Source: Cristatella mucedo
Lineage: Eukaryota > Bryozoa > Phylactolaemata > Cristatellidae
DNA: 64,000 bases
Assembly: GCA_009760855.2 (NCBI GenBank)
Contig: WPIO01000019.1
Coordinates: forward strand, 1,017,501-1,081,500
Reading direction: 5' to 3'
Both the position numbers and the translations under genes were made by a program. Below, in pieces: positions 34,400-45,900 of the stretch. Every line of letters starts with the position of its first letter. The first letter of the stretch is position 1. The notes beneath the pieces are model-generated. The model saw nothing but the letters and a program-made list of their open reading frames with translations. It was not told the DNA's origin and ran no database searches.

Positions 34400-35245
34400 G
34401 TCTTAAAGAAACTTGGCACTCATGTAATTCCAGATTGCTTAAGACGAAGAGTATGACGAAGACAGGTAAATCGTATACGAGCTGGTCAGTGGATTTGTTG
34501 CATCCCGTCATGACTCGTGCAACTCCCTGCTTGCAGATCTACCGGCCTTGGCAATCAGGCGCAAGTTGGAGTAAAACTCGCCAGGCTTGTTTTTCGTGAG
34601 CATAGCGATCGCCTAGCCATACCATTTCTCGTCCACCTGCACTGAATCCCAAGGAAGCAGTGCTTCAACTTTAAGTTGTCGTCACTCACTTTTAGTCCTC
34701 TTCCTCCAGCCTCCCCATTGTTAGAACTAATCCCCAATCAGGCGCTAATTATAAGAATATCCAGCCTCCTCGCAGAGCTTATTCTTTTTCTAAGCACTGT
34801 ACATTGTCTGTGAAGAAAACATTACCCAAATGATTAGTGGTAACATGTACAATGTCTACAAGCATAACTGGTCAGAGGTAACATGGACAGTGTCAACAAG
34901 GCATCGTGCCACCTGCTCATCTGACTCAAGTCATTTAGGGGTACATCGAACCAGCCTCAAATTCTTTGGAGACCGTGCCTTAATTTGCGTGCTCCCAAAG
35001 CCAAGAAATAACTACCGGCTGACGTCACAACATCCCATGACTCGACGATATTTAAAAAGAAGCTAAAACGCACCGGTTCCTCACATCATTTTCTGGGTCC
35101 CCGAGGATTGTATTCTGTGTGAATTATCGCGCTGACACTGCGTACGTTATCACCAACCTTAGTAACATGCTGCCTTAACAGCATACGTAAAGTGCCTAGA
35201 AAAAGTAAATTCTCTTCGGCATTATACAGATATATAGTTTATTAG
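34400..35245 (+). mobile_element. LINE-A related copy, old, interrupted by a LINE-A tail
   Basis: The 5' part (34490-34745) holds the CACTGAATCCCAAGG and TCACTCACTTTTAGTCC equivalents of the LHWLP ... VLSLTF region. After the insertion, the coding end resumes at CATCGTGCCACC, then AACCTCAAATTCTTTGGAGACC, then the tail with AAAGTGCCTAGAAAAAG. Confidence 0.6.
34745..34900 (-). repeat. LINE-A 3' tail nested in the LINE-A copy at 34.4 kb
   Basis: Reverse-complement tail (GCAGAGCTTATTC, TCTAAGCACTGTACATTG) followed by the UTR block (GATTAGTGGTAACATG) lies between two plus-strand LINE-A segments. Confidence 0.55.
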
Positions 35246-36479
35246 CGTCATCGAAATTATTGTGTGATCGCGAAATCCGAAAGATGTGATGCCCGCTAAA
35301 GGCAATGCTGCGCGACGGTTAATCGTTGCCGTAGCATCGAGTGGCGTGTTCAGGTAGATTGGGGTAGATCGTAGATGTGTGCGACACTTTCTATCTGGGT
35401 GGGCCACGTGTAATAGCTACTTGGACAGCCTAATACCGCCCCACAACTCCGATTACAATATCGGGAGCAGGACCCCCTGGCTCCGTACCAACGCTACAAG
35501 ATAATGGCAGAGATAGTGTAGTCATATACCAGAGTTGTCAAGAGACTCTTAAAGTCAATATTCCTGAGACAGTCACTGTACTAATGTATTAGGGCTCTTT
35601 CTAAGCAGTAACTACGTTATAAATATTGGCTAGGATCTAATTTTTAGATTAAAACTTTTAAATGCGAGAGTTTAGGTGCTCTGCCGTTGCTCTGAGTGTA
35701 GTTGATTGGAGCGGTCGGAACAGCTGAAGAGTCACTAAGGACAAGTTCTTTAAGCTCGCCCGGTCGAGTGTTTTCTGTATCAATCGCCCGACGACCTTCT
35801 GTAGATGTAGGGACAGAACTTTAGGCTTTTGCCATATTTATTAAGTTACTTAATGAGATGAATACATAACTCGTCATCTAATAGATTTAGACCTCCGGAA
35901 TGACGTTTAGAGAACTGGCAGCAGTCTTGTGTGACTTTAGGATGAACTTCGAGGTGAGATTGGCGGTGCTACGTCTGAAAGTGGCTGAGGCAAAGGGAGA
36001 TGAAAATAGAAGTAGAGCCGGGAGAGGAGTGCTGAGAGGCAAAGAGAGTAAAAAGCAGGAGGGGCAGAGACAAGTAGGGCATTAAAAGGACGGCGAAGAG
36101 TCCAATCAGAATGCAGGTGAGGGGAGAAAGCCTCTGATCTTGTATATCGCGACTACAAAGACTTGGAGACATAGATTTGCTTGCTCGCCCCTGTGGTTGC
36201 AAGGCATGATGCTGACAAATCATGAAAGTGGTTAAAGAAATGGTTGGTGCTTGAAATAAGCATGTCTTTAGTTGTCAACTGAATTCGACTACGTCCTCAT
36301 AGAGGATGTGAGTCTGATAGATCTCCTCCGGGTAGCCCTTTTGTGGCTCCTTATGATGATGTAGATTAACTCGAATTCAATTTACGAATAACACGCCCTT
36401 GGACACCAGCTTATAAAATCCTGGTAAGGACATTTTCATTCTGCAAGGGACACTCCGTTAGGCGGTGATTGCATGCTGC
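35246..36479. other. unassigned sequence
   Basis: Nothing recognised. A purine-rich open frame at 35900-36085 is not convincing. Confidence 0.45.
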
Positions 36480-36605
36480 CGTCTACCCAGGGTCTTCGCC
36501 GAGCCCCATAAGAAGGTCGATGAAGGTGTGCGCTGCAGGACTTGAATCGCAAGCTTTTAGTCAACCAGACTACCATACGGCGTGTAATGGTCTCTCTGAG
36601 CAGCA
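36480..36605 (-). repeat. tRNA-like sequence (possible SINE head)
   Basis: On the minus strand, GTATGGTAGTCTGGTTGAC (A-box-like) is followed by GCGATTCAAGTCCTGCAGCG (B-box-like) at tRNA-like spacing. No second copy was found in the window. Confidence 0.35.
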
Positions 36606-36769
36606 GCCCCTGTTTAATGCCTCGGGAATGAAATATTACCGGCAGTAAGGCTAATACGAAAAAGCTGACTGCCGTCGACCTTGACCTCGTTTTTCAGTCA
36701 TGACATCCTTGTTGTAAAGCAACATGGTGAATGGCTTGTGTCGCAGTCACAGTGTGCTAACAAGTGTGC

Positions 36770-38840
36770 TAATGTAAGTGATTGCATCAATAATTTTTGC
36801 AGTTATACCAGCTCACAAGCCTACTGACCTGTTTTGTTTACCCTCCAAGCTGAGGTTGAGGCTAGCTTCTATAAAATATAAATTGTCAAGTCACAGGTGT
36901 ACAATCCAAAAATGCTGCTGTTGACCATCAACCATTGCCTTAACCGCTCCCAGACTAGCATATTACCAGGTGATCCTTGGTTTTTATCTTTCAGATCGCT
37001 TCTCTAGCTTCTTTGTCAGCAAGAGAGATAACATTCAGAGAGTTCATCCCTAAGGTAGCAGCATCCCCACTGGACTCCTCTCCCTTCTGGTATCCTTGCA
37101 GCAACTCAGTGTCTGCATTCAAGCCTGCAACGAGAAGCCCTCAGCTTGAAGCTAATTGCCTAGTCTAAGAAGGCTACTAGCTCTGCTGCATACCCTATTC
37201 CCACGGTTATCCTTGTCAGATGGATAGACCTTCTGATGGCGATCACAACTAACATAATACATATGTCCTTCGCCTCAGGTGTTGGCCCTGAAACTTTCGA
37301 AAGGTTGTTGTTAGACAACTCATTAAGAAGGCAACAGTAGACCAGAAGAACTTAGGGAAGCGTTCACCTACACTCTTTTTTGTCAACGACACTGGAACAA
37401 GTACTTGCAGGCTACCTAAATTCCTCCATAGGAACTTCACATCAAGCCAGTAAGTTCCAGCCAAGTTTTAGAGCTAATCACTCGACTGCGTCGGCATTAC
37501 TTCAGGTGTATAAAAAAAACTTCTCAGAAATGCAGACTGACTTAGGCGGAGTCTCTCGGGTTGTTTGGCATTTTTCGATGCTAGCGATTGCCAACTCTTT
37601 ATCGGGAGCCTCTCATCTCGCGCCTAGGAATCACTGGCACTGCAATGCTTCTAGGTCCTATCTCAATGAGATACTTCAGAGATCCAACTAGTACCAGTAA
37701 TCCGACGAGAATCACAAGGATGGAGTAATGCAGATATATGTGATTGGTCTACTTCTTTGCCCAATGTATGTTCTCCCTATTGCCGCTGGAAACACCAAGC
37801 ACCATCTTGGCTTCCATTTTATGCAGACGGCACAAGGCTGTTGCTCTGCTTTGATACCTTCCTGATTTCCTGAGCCGCAAACTGTTTAAACTGTCCTTTG
37901 CATATGTATTAATGCTACTCGCACTTGGAAGGCTAAGAACCTCTCAAAATGACGATTGCACCAACTTACTTAAGGATGCTGAGATATTTTGAAAACATAT
38001 CCTTGAAAATGGCTACAGTTTGGATATATCCTGTACCATATACGTGAAATATGGGTGTACTCTTATAATGTGATCGTTCGCTAAGCGACCACATCGGCTC
38101 CTCAGTCAAGTGTTCCTACTTTCAGATGCATACAATTGCGAAAAATCGGGCCTTTTAAGGTTGAGATAGCACATCCCAGTTTATCGATTCATCTTTGACA
38201 TCCGGTCTCGGCTTCTGTAGTTCATCACTCGCAAGTCTTCGACCAATGCAATAAGGCGCTTACAGTTGGTGCACAGCTCTGCAGCTAGACTCGTCTGTCT
38301 TGAATTTCTCAGTTGCCACATTATACCAATTGTTTGCGACCCCCACGGTATCCCAATAAAGCAGTGTATTGAATTCAAGGTGTTTAGTTATCGCTTTTAG
38401 GTCCATTCATTTTCTCGCTCTAGTTAACCCATCCGAACTACTTCCCCAACTAGGCTAGGCATAATCCTACCTGCTCTTCTGACTACTATCTTTTTTCGAA
38501 GCCTCTAATCAGTCTCGAGTCCTTTGGAGGCCTCGCCTTTAGTGTGCATGATCCCAAAGTCTGGAACTCGCTACCTACTGACGTCACGACATCCACCGAC
38601 TTGAAGGCATTTAAGAGAAAAAGAAGAAGAAAGAAGAAAAAGAAGAGAAAAGAAATTAGAAGCTAAAAGTGAACTGTTTCCTCGAAGCATTTTCTTTGCA
38701 ATTATGAACTTTGCCTACTATTGTGTATTTTCTAACTAATAAATCGACAAGGTTCCTGTGCAGCACATTTTAAATGCATGGAAAGCTATTTAGTTTTTTA
38801 GAGTGTTAGAAAAATATCTTTATTATTATTATTTTCATTT
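36770..38840 (+). mobile_element. LINE-A copy, long but degraded
   Basis: It aligns in order with the 48.3-50.6 kb copy: the pre-RT linker (CTAGCTTCTATAAAAT, GACCATCAACCATTGCC), the early reverse transcriptase (CCAAGTTTTAGAGCTAATCA), a palm region near 37800 (CTTCCATTTTATGCAGACGG), the C-terminal region (38510-38600) and an ATTATTATTATT tail at about 38820. A GAAAAAG-rich purine run at 38610-38655 sits at the end of the coding region. Many stops and deletions. Confidence 0.7.
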
Positions 38841-40844
38841 GGCATCCATGCTATGCACTGACAGCCACTTGGGCTTTGAGTGAGTTACAGAAAAGTCTCC
38901 GGCAAAATGCCCCCGAAGGATATTGTCCCCTGTGTTGAATTACGGGCGGTTAGACGTGCATACATGCAGTGTGTACCTCTGCAGCAGCTGTCGCTGCTGC
39001 TTCGAGGACTCGTGGGCAGATTGAAGCGAGAAGCTACTGCTGCCGCCGTAATGGCACGGCTGCAGAGTGACTCTAGAGGCTGCTACACATACTTCGTCGA
39101 TGCCGCTGGCTTGCCAGGGCAGCGTTGGTACGATGTCGAGATGCCAGCAGATCCTTTTAGCCCGTTGGTGGCGGGTGACGATTTCTTTCTTAATTACCCG
39201 TCCCTGTCCTGCGTGAATTAAAAACCGCGAGCCTCGTCTACTCGAGACAGAACTCGCCGGCCCAGCGAGGTGCCTGCAGAAACCAGGCGGCTCTCGGTCG
39301 GCGGCTCGACTGGGTGGAGTCGTCATTTGCTCTTTAGTCGATTCCAAGTAAGGCAGACTCGTCGGGCGGCTCGATAAGGCTCAGAAACCGCGAGCAATTA
39401 TACTGCGGAAATTTGGTACTCGCCTTGTCCACGTCCTGCAAACTTTGAATGCGGTTTCGCCGTCAATGGCGAGCAGACTTAGTTGTTACTCTGGCATCTG
39501 AGACTAGCGTCCGCAGGTGCTTACAAGGTAAGCAAACATAGTGCACGACTGTGCATTTAGAAAAGTAGCTCTGTCTTAAATGTAATGGAACGACCTTATA
39601 ATAGTAAGGCTTACAAGACAAGAAGCTAATACGGTTCGCGAAATTGCCAGCAACCCGTAAAAGCTCACTTGATTGGGACTCGTGGAAAAAACGAAGGACT
39701 TGGACTGTCCGACCAGAAAGATCATTTGTTTGTTCTACTTCTGGTTTTTGGTTTGAATGATGCATACCTTTCTTTTGCTTCGGTGTGCGTCAGTAGCAGT
39801 CATCTTTATTCCGTACCGCCCACCTACGATTACTGCCGCAAAAAGTCTTGGGCCTAAAAGAAACGTGTTCTGCTACAGAATTCCGCAGCATTGCCGCTAG
39901 ATAAGCGACAGGTTTCTATCGAAAGCCATCCCGATTGGCTGATCGGCAGCGAAGCTAAGGTCTAACCGCAAAGATCTGCATGACCGGGTTTAGTCTAGCT
40001 TAGGTGCAACATAGCAATCGCGAGGATGGTCGACAAGTAGACGCCCTGCAGAAATTTCCGTTTGCGATACGTTGTCACAGCCCGTACAGTAGCATTTTGC
40101 CAACATTGCCATTGTCGCTACCGGATCGAAACGTCCTGACGCACTCCTATAGTTCCAGCCGATGCGATCGGGCGATCGGTGCGATCTTCAACTGCTCGTA
40201 CCTCCCCTTCAATGGCAGCTGCTCATCGGCACGCCCGGTGCTTCAACTCAGCTTTCAGACTTCGACTTCGATCTCTACTTCACAGACTTGCAAAGGTCGC
40301 TGTGCAGCTGCGACCGAAACGTTCAGGCAGCACAGCTGTTCACGAGCTGTCGAAGCATGTGGTATCTGGCGGCAACAGCAGCAACGGGCGTCGTCTCTGA
40401 CCTAGTGTCCAGCCGGTGCGAACGAACGACCCTTGCCCAGGCAGAGAACTGTAGCGCCATTGTTCGCTCAACTAAGTCTGACGTAATTGCGTACGGTTGA
40501 GAGGCTTTACTGCAACACGGACACCCCTTGTGCTTTCCAAGCAGTTTGCCGCTCCCGCAACTGCAGCTTTGAGAGACTGTTCAAAGGGCAGCTGATGCTG
40601 CGAATTCCTCGCTAGTAATTTGCTCTCGAGTTGGCTACAGCGAGAACCCTCGAGCACGGCGGCTCCGTGAAAAAGAGGCTTCGCTTAGGACGAAACCCGG
40701 AGTGGGCCGTTTAGTTGCCTTGTTCAATATGGCATTCGCCTGGCCCATCACTGCGTCTGGCAACTTGTGTTCATCTATTGAATGGGGGTCTTCTGCAGAC
40801 ACTACATTTTGGTGCAGTTCAATTCCCAGTCACGCTCTCAGCTT
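38841..40844. other. unassigned, partly CpG-rich sequence
   Basis: Two plus-strand frames (38880-39221, 113 codons; 40162-40500, 112 codons, Cys-containing) have non-repetitive composition. Neither shows a known domain and both have overlapping frames. AAACCGCGAGC occurs at about 39224 and 39387, bracketing some 150 bp of CpG-rich DNA. Confidence 0.35.
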
Positions 40845-41275
40845 TATTGTCGTACCACCAGCTTTTCAGAATCCAACTGTTTACCTATACCTCGTACAAA
40901 CCTCAAATCTTTTGGAGACCATGCCTTTAGTTCGTATGCTCCCAAAGCCTGGAACTCATTCCGACTTCCGTCACGACATCCCATGACTTGACCACATTTA
41001 AAAAGAAATTAAAAACACCTATTTATCCCAGCATTTAGTGGGTCCATGTGACTCGAACTTTGTGTGCTTATATGTGCTGACACTGTTGCATGCTGCCACG
41101 AAGCACACTTGCATGCTGACCCTGTGTATGTAACCCTAATCATGTTATTCTTGATGTGTATCGAGCATGCTACCACTAACCATTCGATCTTGTTTCTTTT
41201 CCAGCAAATGTAAAGCGCCTAGAAAGAGATTGAGTTTTCTGAGGGCTCTTTTATCAAGTGTATTATTATTATTAT
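40845..41275 (+). mobile_element. LINE-A 3' end copy
   Basis: Coding end: RTTSFSESNCLPIPRTNLKS, then FGDHAFSSYAPKAWNSF, in a frame ending near 40991. The 3' UTR (AGTGGGTCC, TGCATGCTGACCCTGTG), stem-loop and (ATT)n tail follow. It is 5'-truncated and moderately young. Confidence 0.8.
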
Positions 41276-41359
41276 TGTCGATGGGAGCTGCTGACTTTGG
41301 CGTGTTATCTCGCCCGTGCTGGTGAGAACCGCACATCCAACTATTAGCCAGTCGTGGGA

Positions 41360-43310
41360 AAGATCAATCAAGCAAGTTCTCTCTAAGAAATGCTTAGTCA
41401 TTTTGTTGCCCCTCAAACAAACATCGTCAGCAAGTCCTTTCTTATTCGTCAAGCCCCTCTCACTCTGAAAACAACGATTGTCAGGCCACTCATTAACAAG
41501 GTAGGCCGTACATATTGAGAATTTGAGTAGCTTTTGTCTCGTATTCCGTCTGCCATTTTTATCCACCCCACTAGAGCGAGTTGTAGCCCAACAGTAAGCG
41601 ATTGCTGCGATTCCTCAGATCTTGCAAGGCAGTTACCAACGGTATTTAGAGCTAACTATTCTCCTACAGAAACTGCTCTGCCTCTAGTTAAAGTTGACCT
41701 TCTGAACAACGCTCATCAGGGCAGTGCCTCTCTGTCTGGAGCAGCTACCGACATGCCTCGGGATCACCGGTCTAAAATGCATTAGGGTGAGTGCTGAAGT
41801 GCGTTAGGCTGACCCTGTGCATGTCACCCCTAACCATGCTATTAATTTTGTTTGTTTTTCAAGCATGATTTTACTTACCATTTAATTGCATTTCCCTTTG
41901 CAGCAAATGTAAAGCGCCTAGAAAGAGATTTAAGTTCTCTGAGGGCGCTTTATCAAGTACATTATTATTATTACATTATTATTAGGGTGAGGTCCTACCT
42001 CTGCGAGAGACGTCAGAGTGTGGACATGCGGCTGTCGGTAATCTTGAAAGCCCTAAAAGTATCGGGTACCTCAGGGCTTGGTATTGGGCACGCTTCTTTT
42101 TAGTATCTGTGCTCTCCTTCTGGTCTATGCCATTGAAAACCACGACCTTGGCTTTCATTACTACGCTGACATTATTACCCAGCTTTACCTGTCTTTCTTT
42201 GCATGCGATTCACTTAATTATTTTTCTGCCTACATCGACACGATTCTCGTTTGGATTGAACTTACTGAAGCTTAGCGATGATAAATACCAACCTATTTTT
42301 TTTTGGCCAAACCTAGTATCACTCTAAATTTAGTAGACGTAGCCCTCAAGATTGGTTAATCTCTGGTCGCTACATTGACGTCTGCCCACAATCTGGACAT
42401 GCAACCCCAAGACGGCTGGTAACTGGTTTCGAATATTTTCTCCATTCTCAATTCGACCTTACTTCGGCTAAGGACCGTCGCCAAAAATCACAGCCACCAA
42501 AGACAAGAAAATGACAGTCAAACTAGTTCACACATTTGTGACATCGCGTCTAGTTCCCCCAAATGTTCCCTTTATTCAGGAATACGGCCTTAACCCTCAA
42601 TCATCTGTAATTGGTGTAAAACTCAGTGGCTCGTCTGGTTAATCGTCAATAGCATAGCTGCCACGTCGAATCACTTCTGTCTGAGCTTCACTGGCTTCCT
42701 ATCAAGCATTGACTTGACTTTAAAATCCTCTTTCTAATTTAAAGATCACTAGCTCGTTTTCGAGAGCCTACCCGTCCGACCTCCCGGTCCGTCTAGCGTA
42801 CTATCACACCATGCTCCTCAGCTTTCAGTCAAGTCTCCATCCATGGCAAACAACATGGCAAATTGAAATCTGCTGGTGAGCAGGTTTTCAGGACTTGTGC
42901 AGTTGAATGTCGGAACTCGCTTCCAGCTTCAATCACTGCACAATGACCCTTCACCATTTAAGTCACAGCTAAAGACTCATCCGCTCCTGTCAGCTTTTCC
43001 TTAGCCTCACTGAACATGTCTGTTTTGTTCTTGCACGATTTGCATGCTTCCTAAGCAAGATTCAGTGCTCATTATTAGCCAGAGGTTCAACACAGCGGTG
43101 GCTCTTAGTGTATCCTTTATGAGCTTTAGAAAGATGGCCTAATCATGATACTTCCATGCTTTTTCGTGCCTGTCTAAAGACGATGCCGTGCACGTCATCA
43201 GCCCTTGGTTATTAATTCTGTTTGCAGTAAACTGCAAAGCAACTGCGTGGAGGTTTAGTTCTCCTAGAGCGCCATACAAACTATCTATAACTATAACTAT
43301 AAGAACTCAG
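41360..43310 (+). mobile_element. LINE-A related copy, old, interrupted by a LINE-A tail
   Basis: Before the insertion: GGCCACTCATTAACAAGG and GTATTTAGAGCTAACTATTC (early reverse transcriptase). After it: AGGTCCTACCTCTGCGAGAG, the GTACCTCAGGGCTTGG region (GVPQG equivalent), then palm and C-terminal pieces to about 42980. The tail reads GGTTTAGTTCTCCTAGAGCG, then CTATAACTATAAC, which is not the ATT repeat. It may be a subfamily related to LINE-A. Confidence 0.6.
41792..41991 (+). mobile_element. LINE-A 3' tail nested in the older copy, with target duplication
   Basis: UTR, stem-loop (AAAGCGCCTAGAAAGAG, GGGCGCTTTATCAA) and ATT tail are present. The 11-mer ATTAGGGTGAG flanks it at 41781-41791 and 41981-41991, the latter forming the right-hand edge of the stated interval. 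Confidence 0.85.
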
Positions 43311-44102
43311 GCAATGCCACACAGTGCATGGAGAGCTTAGTCAAACCGGACGTGTCTGCGAGGTCTTCATGATGTTCATGCATAGAAAGTTAATACTTTC
43401 TTTTTCATGCGAGGATGTTAAATAGACCGAAACCAGGTATTTTAGTCTAGCCTCACATTATGAGCAGTTTGGGCATACAATGCAGCCGTCAAACCCAATC
43501 CAGGCTCTCATAAAGCCATGTGTAAACTTTTCCATTGGTAAGCAGTTACCAGGTTTGCTGGTCTTGAAAGCAGCGTAGTGCAGGATTGACTTGCTGCTCG
43601 CGAACGCCTGAGAGTTCCACTGTGTAGCATCTGGTATAGCCAGAAGTCATTGACTAGCGTTGGTCGACTCTCAGGACTGTTGTCTACTGCTATTCGTAAA
43701 CTTCAGCCGTGCAACTATTTGGCTATGTAGGCAAATGCTTTCGTACCTTTTAGAGCAGATATGCGTGGCCAAAAGATGCCTGCATATCCTTGCAGCTGCG
43801 CCCAGGTGTCTCGCTCTCTCCTGCAGTACATTCAAGACGGCAAGCCGCTAGCGCGCCGGTCGATAAGCTGCACGATTTTGATAGCCGGGAAGGGGGCGGC
43901 AAATTTTAGTAGCTGGCGTGGCCCAACGAAATTTAAAATCAGTGCTTTTCAGTATTGGCATGCATGGATGTGGGCCAGCAAAAAAAACAACAAAAAACAA
44001 AAGAAGCATTATAAAGGCTGCACGTGAGGAAGAACGTGCTCCAGATCGAAGTTGTCCCCTCACTCTGTAGCTGCGTGTAAACGAACGAAGGTGCTACGTT
44101 TC
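43311..44102. other. unassigned sequence
   Basis: Nothing recognised except a short A-rich run near 43979-44003. Confidence 0.45.
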
Positions 44103-44172
44103 TTATACTGTATCTCTGGCTGTAACTCCACAAAGGCACAGAGACTAAGCGGGTGTTATGCAGGGGAGCTTT
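44103..44172 (-). repeat. LINE-B 3' tip
   Basis: CTGTATCTCTGGCTGTAACT, CCACAAAG and GCGGGTGTTATGCAGG match the LINE-B 3' end at 7.5 and 17.4 kb. Only the last 70 bp or so are present. Confidence 0.6.
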
Positions 44173-45900
44173 CGATAGGCCTGCTGTTTCCGACAACGGG
44201 CACCCGTTTGCAGACCTGAAATTGCCTTGTTTTCCGAGACAGCCATTTGTCACATCTCTGCATTGCTGCCCTCGGCCCGACGCAGAGGCCTCTGCTCGGG
44301 CGCGGCTCGCTCGCCGGGCGCTCGTCGACTTGGAACCGTCGGCTTTCAAATTTCCTCTGAAACTCTGCGGGTGTCGGATCACTGGGCTAACTCTGGTGCA
44401 GACCCATTCGCCACACCCGGTATACTCTCAATTAGCATGGCGGCGTTGGGCGGCGGCGGCGGCAGCATGCGACAAGATGCAAGAGCCAGCGATCGGTGCA
44501 AATGCATCTAGCCCCAGCCGCGGGGCGTGCAGCAGTGTTATTCCGGACTCTCTAGATGCATGCATACACTGTTATGCTCCTCATCCGTTAGCTGACACAA
44601 AAATAGTATGCCAATGTCAAAGGTCGGTGCCACTGCGTCGTTGGCTCGTTTTACCAGGACGGCTGCTGAAATGTGTGTGTGTACCCACCGCAATAACGGC
44701 ATCACACTCGCTAACCAGCCTTGCCCCGATTTTCTCGGACATCTGCGGCAGGTCGCCAGTCAGCTGGTATATTTCTTCGCTGCGAAAACCTTGTTAAGCC
44801 AAGATGATTCGGCTCACCATCACTGGCACCTTCGAAGAGTTTTCAGAACGAGAGTGAATACATGCATGGGTGCTGCTGCTCTGATAATGCTGCTGCTGCT
44901 GCTGCTACGAGTGTGCAGCTGCGGTGTCACACACAAAAAGCCGCCGCGAGAGCTGAAGTCTCCTTGGCTGTCCAAATGCACCGTAGATGATGGCACAGCT
45001 AGTGCAGACCCCCACACGGTAAATAGGGAAATCGATGTACCAGCGGCAACCCTTCCGACCTTGGGACAGGCAACTCGTCGTGGGAAGCCTGCTTGCACAC
45101 CGCAGCAGACGATCGTCGTTGGATACAGCCTTTCCATCGGCTGCAGATAGAACGCTAGACAGCGGCTCGAGCGATTTTCGAGCCGGTCATGCACCGAGCG
45201 CCGTTCAAGGCTAGACTCTGGCGCCTCTGCTCGGAAATGTGAAAGAGAGCAAGCCGACTGGAGATTGCTAGGATTTGGCATCGCAGAATTCGACGCTGTC
45301 GCCGAGCAAGAGGAATCGGTCGGATCGGCGAGAAGCGGAAGGAGAGGAGCAGCGGCCGTCGAAGCCGTCGGCGCTCGAGTCGAGTCGGTCGAGTCTGCCA
45401 AGCGGTTCGCCTGCTGCTGGGGGGGGGGGACCTGCCGAGCACGATACGCGCAGCCAAATGTTTGGCGAGCTTAGCCACGTGTACTGCCGCCGCGGCGGCC
45501 GCGGCGGCGAGCCGCGGCGGTCGCGAGTCGCGGCGGTCGCGAGTTCCTCGAGGGCCGCTCCGCCGTCGGCCAGTCCGTCGCGAAAAACAAGTTTTACACC
45601 GCGAAACTGTCGCTCGGCTGTCGAGGAGTGGTCGGAAAATGCGAACCAAAAGCGAGCGATCGTTCGAAACTGTGCAGCAGCTGCATTTGCATCTGTAGAA
45701 TGTCATCAGGGTCAGATGTGTGAAGGCTCCGCTGCGCATGGCAATCGCCAAGCATTTCAAAAGAGAGAGCCTTTCGTACGGCGAGGGCGTGCTATAAGCG
45801 CCCACTATGAGGGCATCCCTGCGGCCGTACAGAATGTAATTAAGGCGGCCTAGTAGAGCGAGCAACCGCACGATTGACACCGCACTTTTCGTTCGCTTCC
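44173..45900. other. large CpG-rich block, no gene recognised
   Basis: Very dense CpG, peaking at 45485-45560 (GCCGCGGCGGCCGCGGCGG), with a poly-G run at 45420-45429. Long frames exist on both strands (for example 45155-45907 minus and 45275-45853 plus) but are Arg/Ala/Ser/Pro-rich and mutually overlapping. It could be a CpG-island promoter with an undetected first exon. Short (GCT)n runs lie near 44889-44906. Confidence 0.4.
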
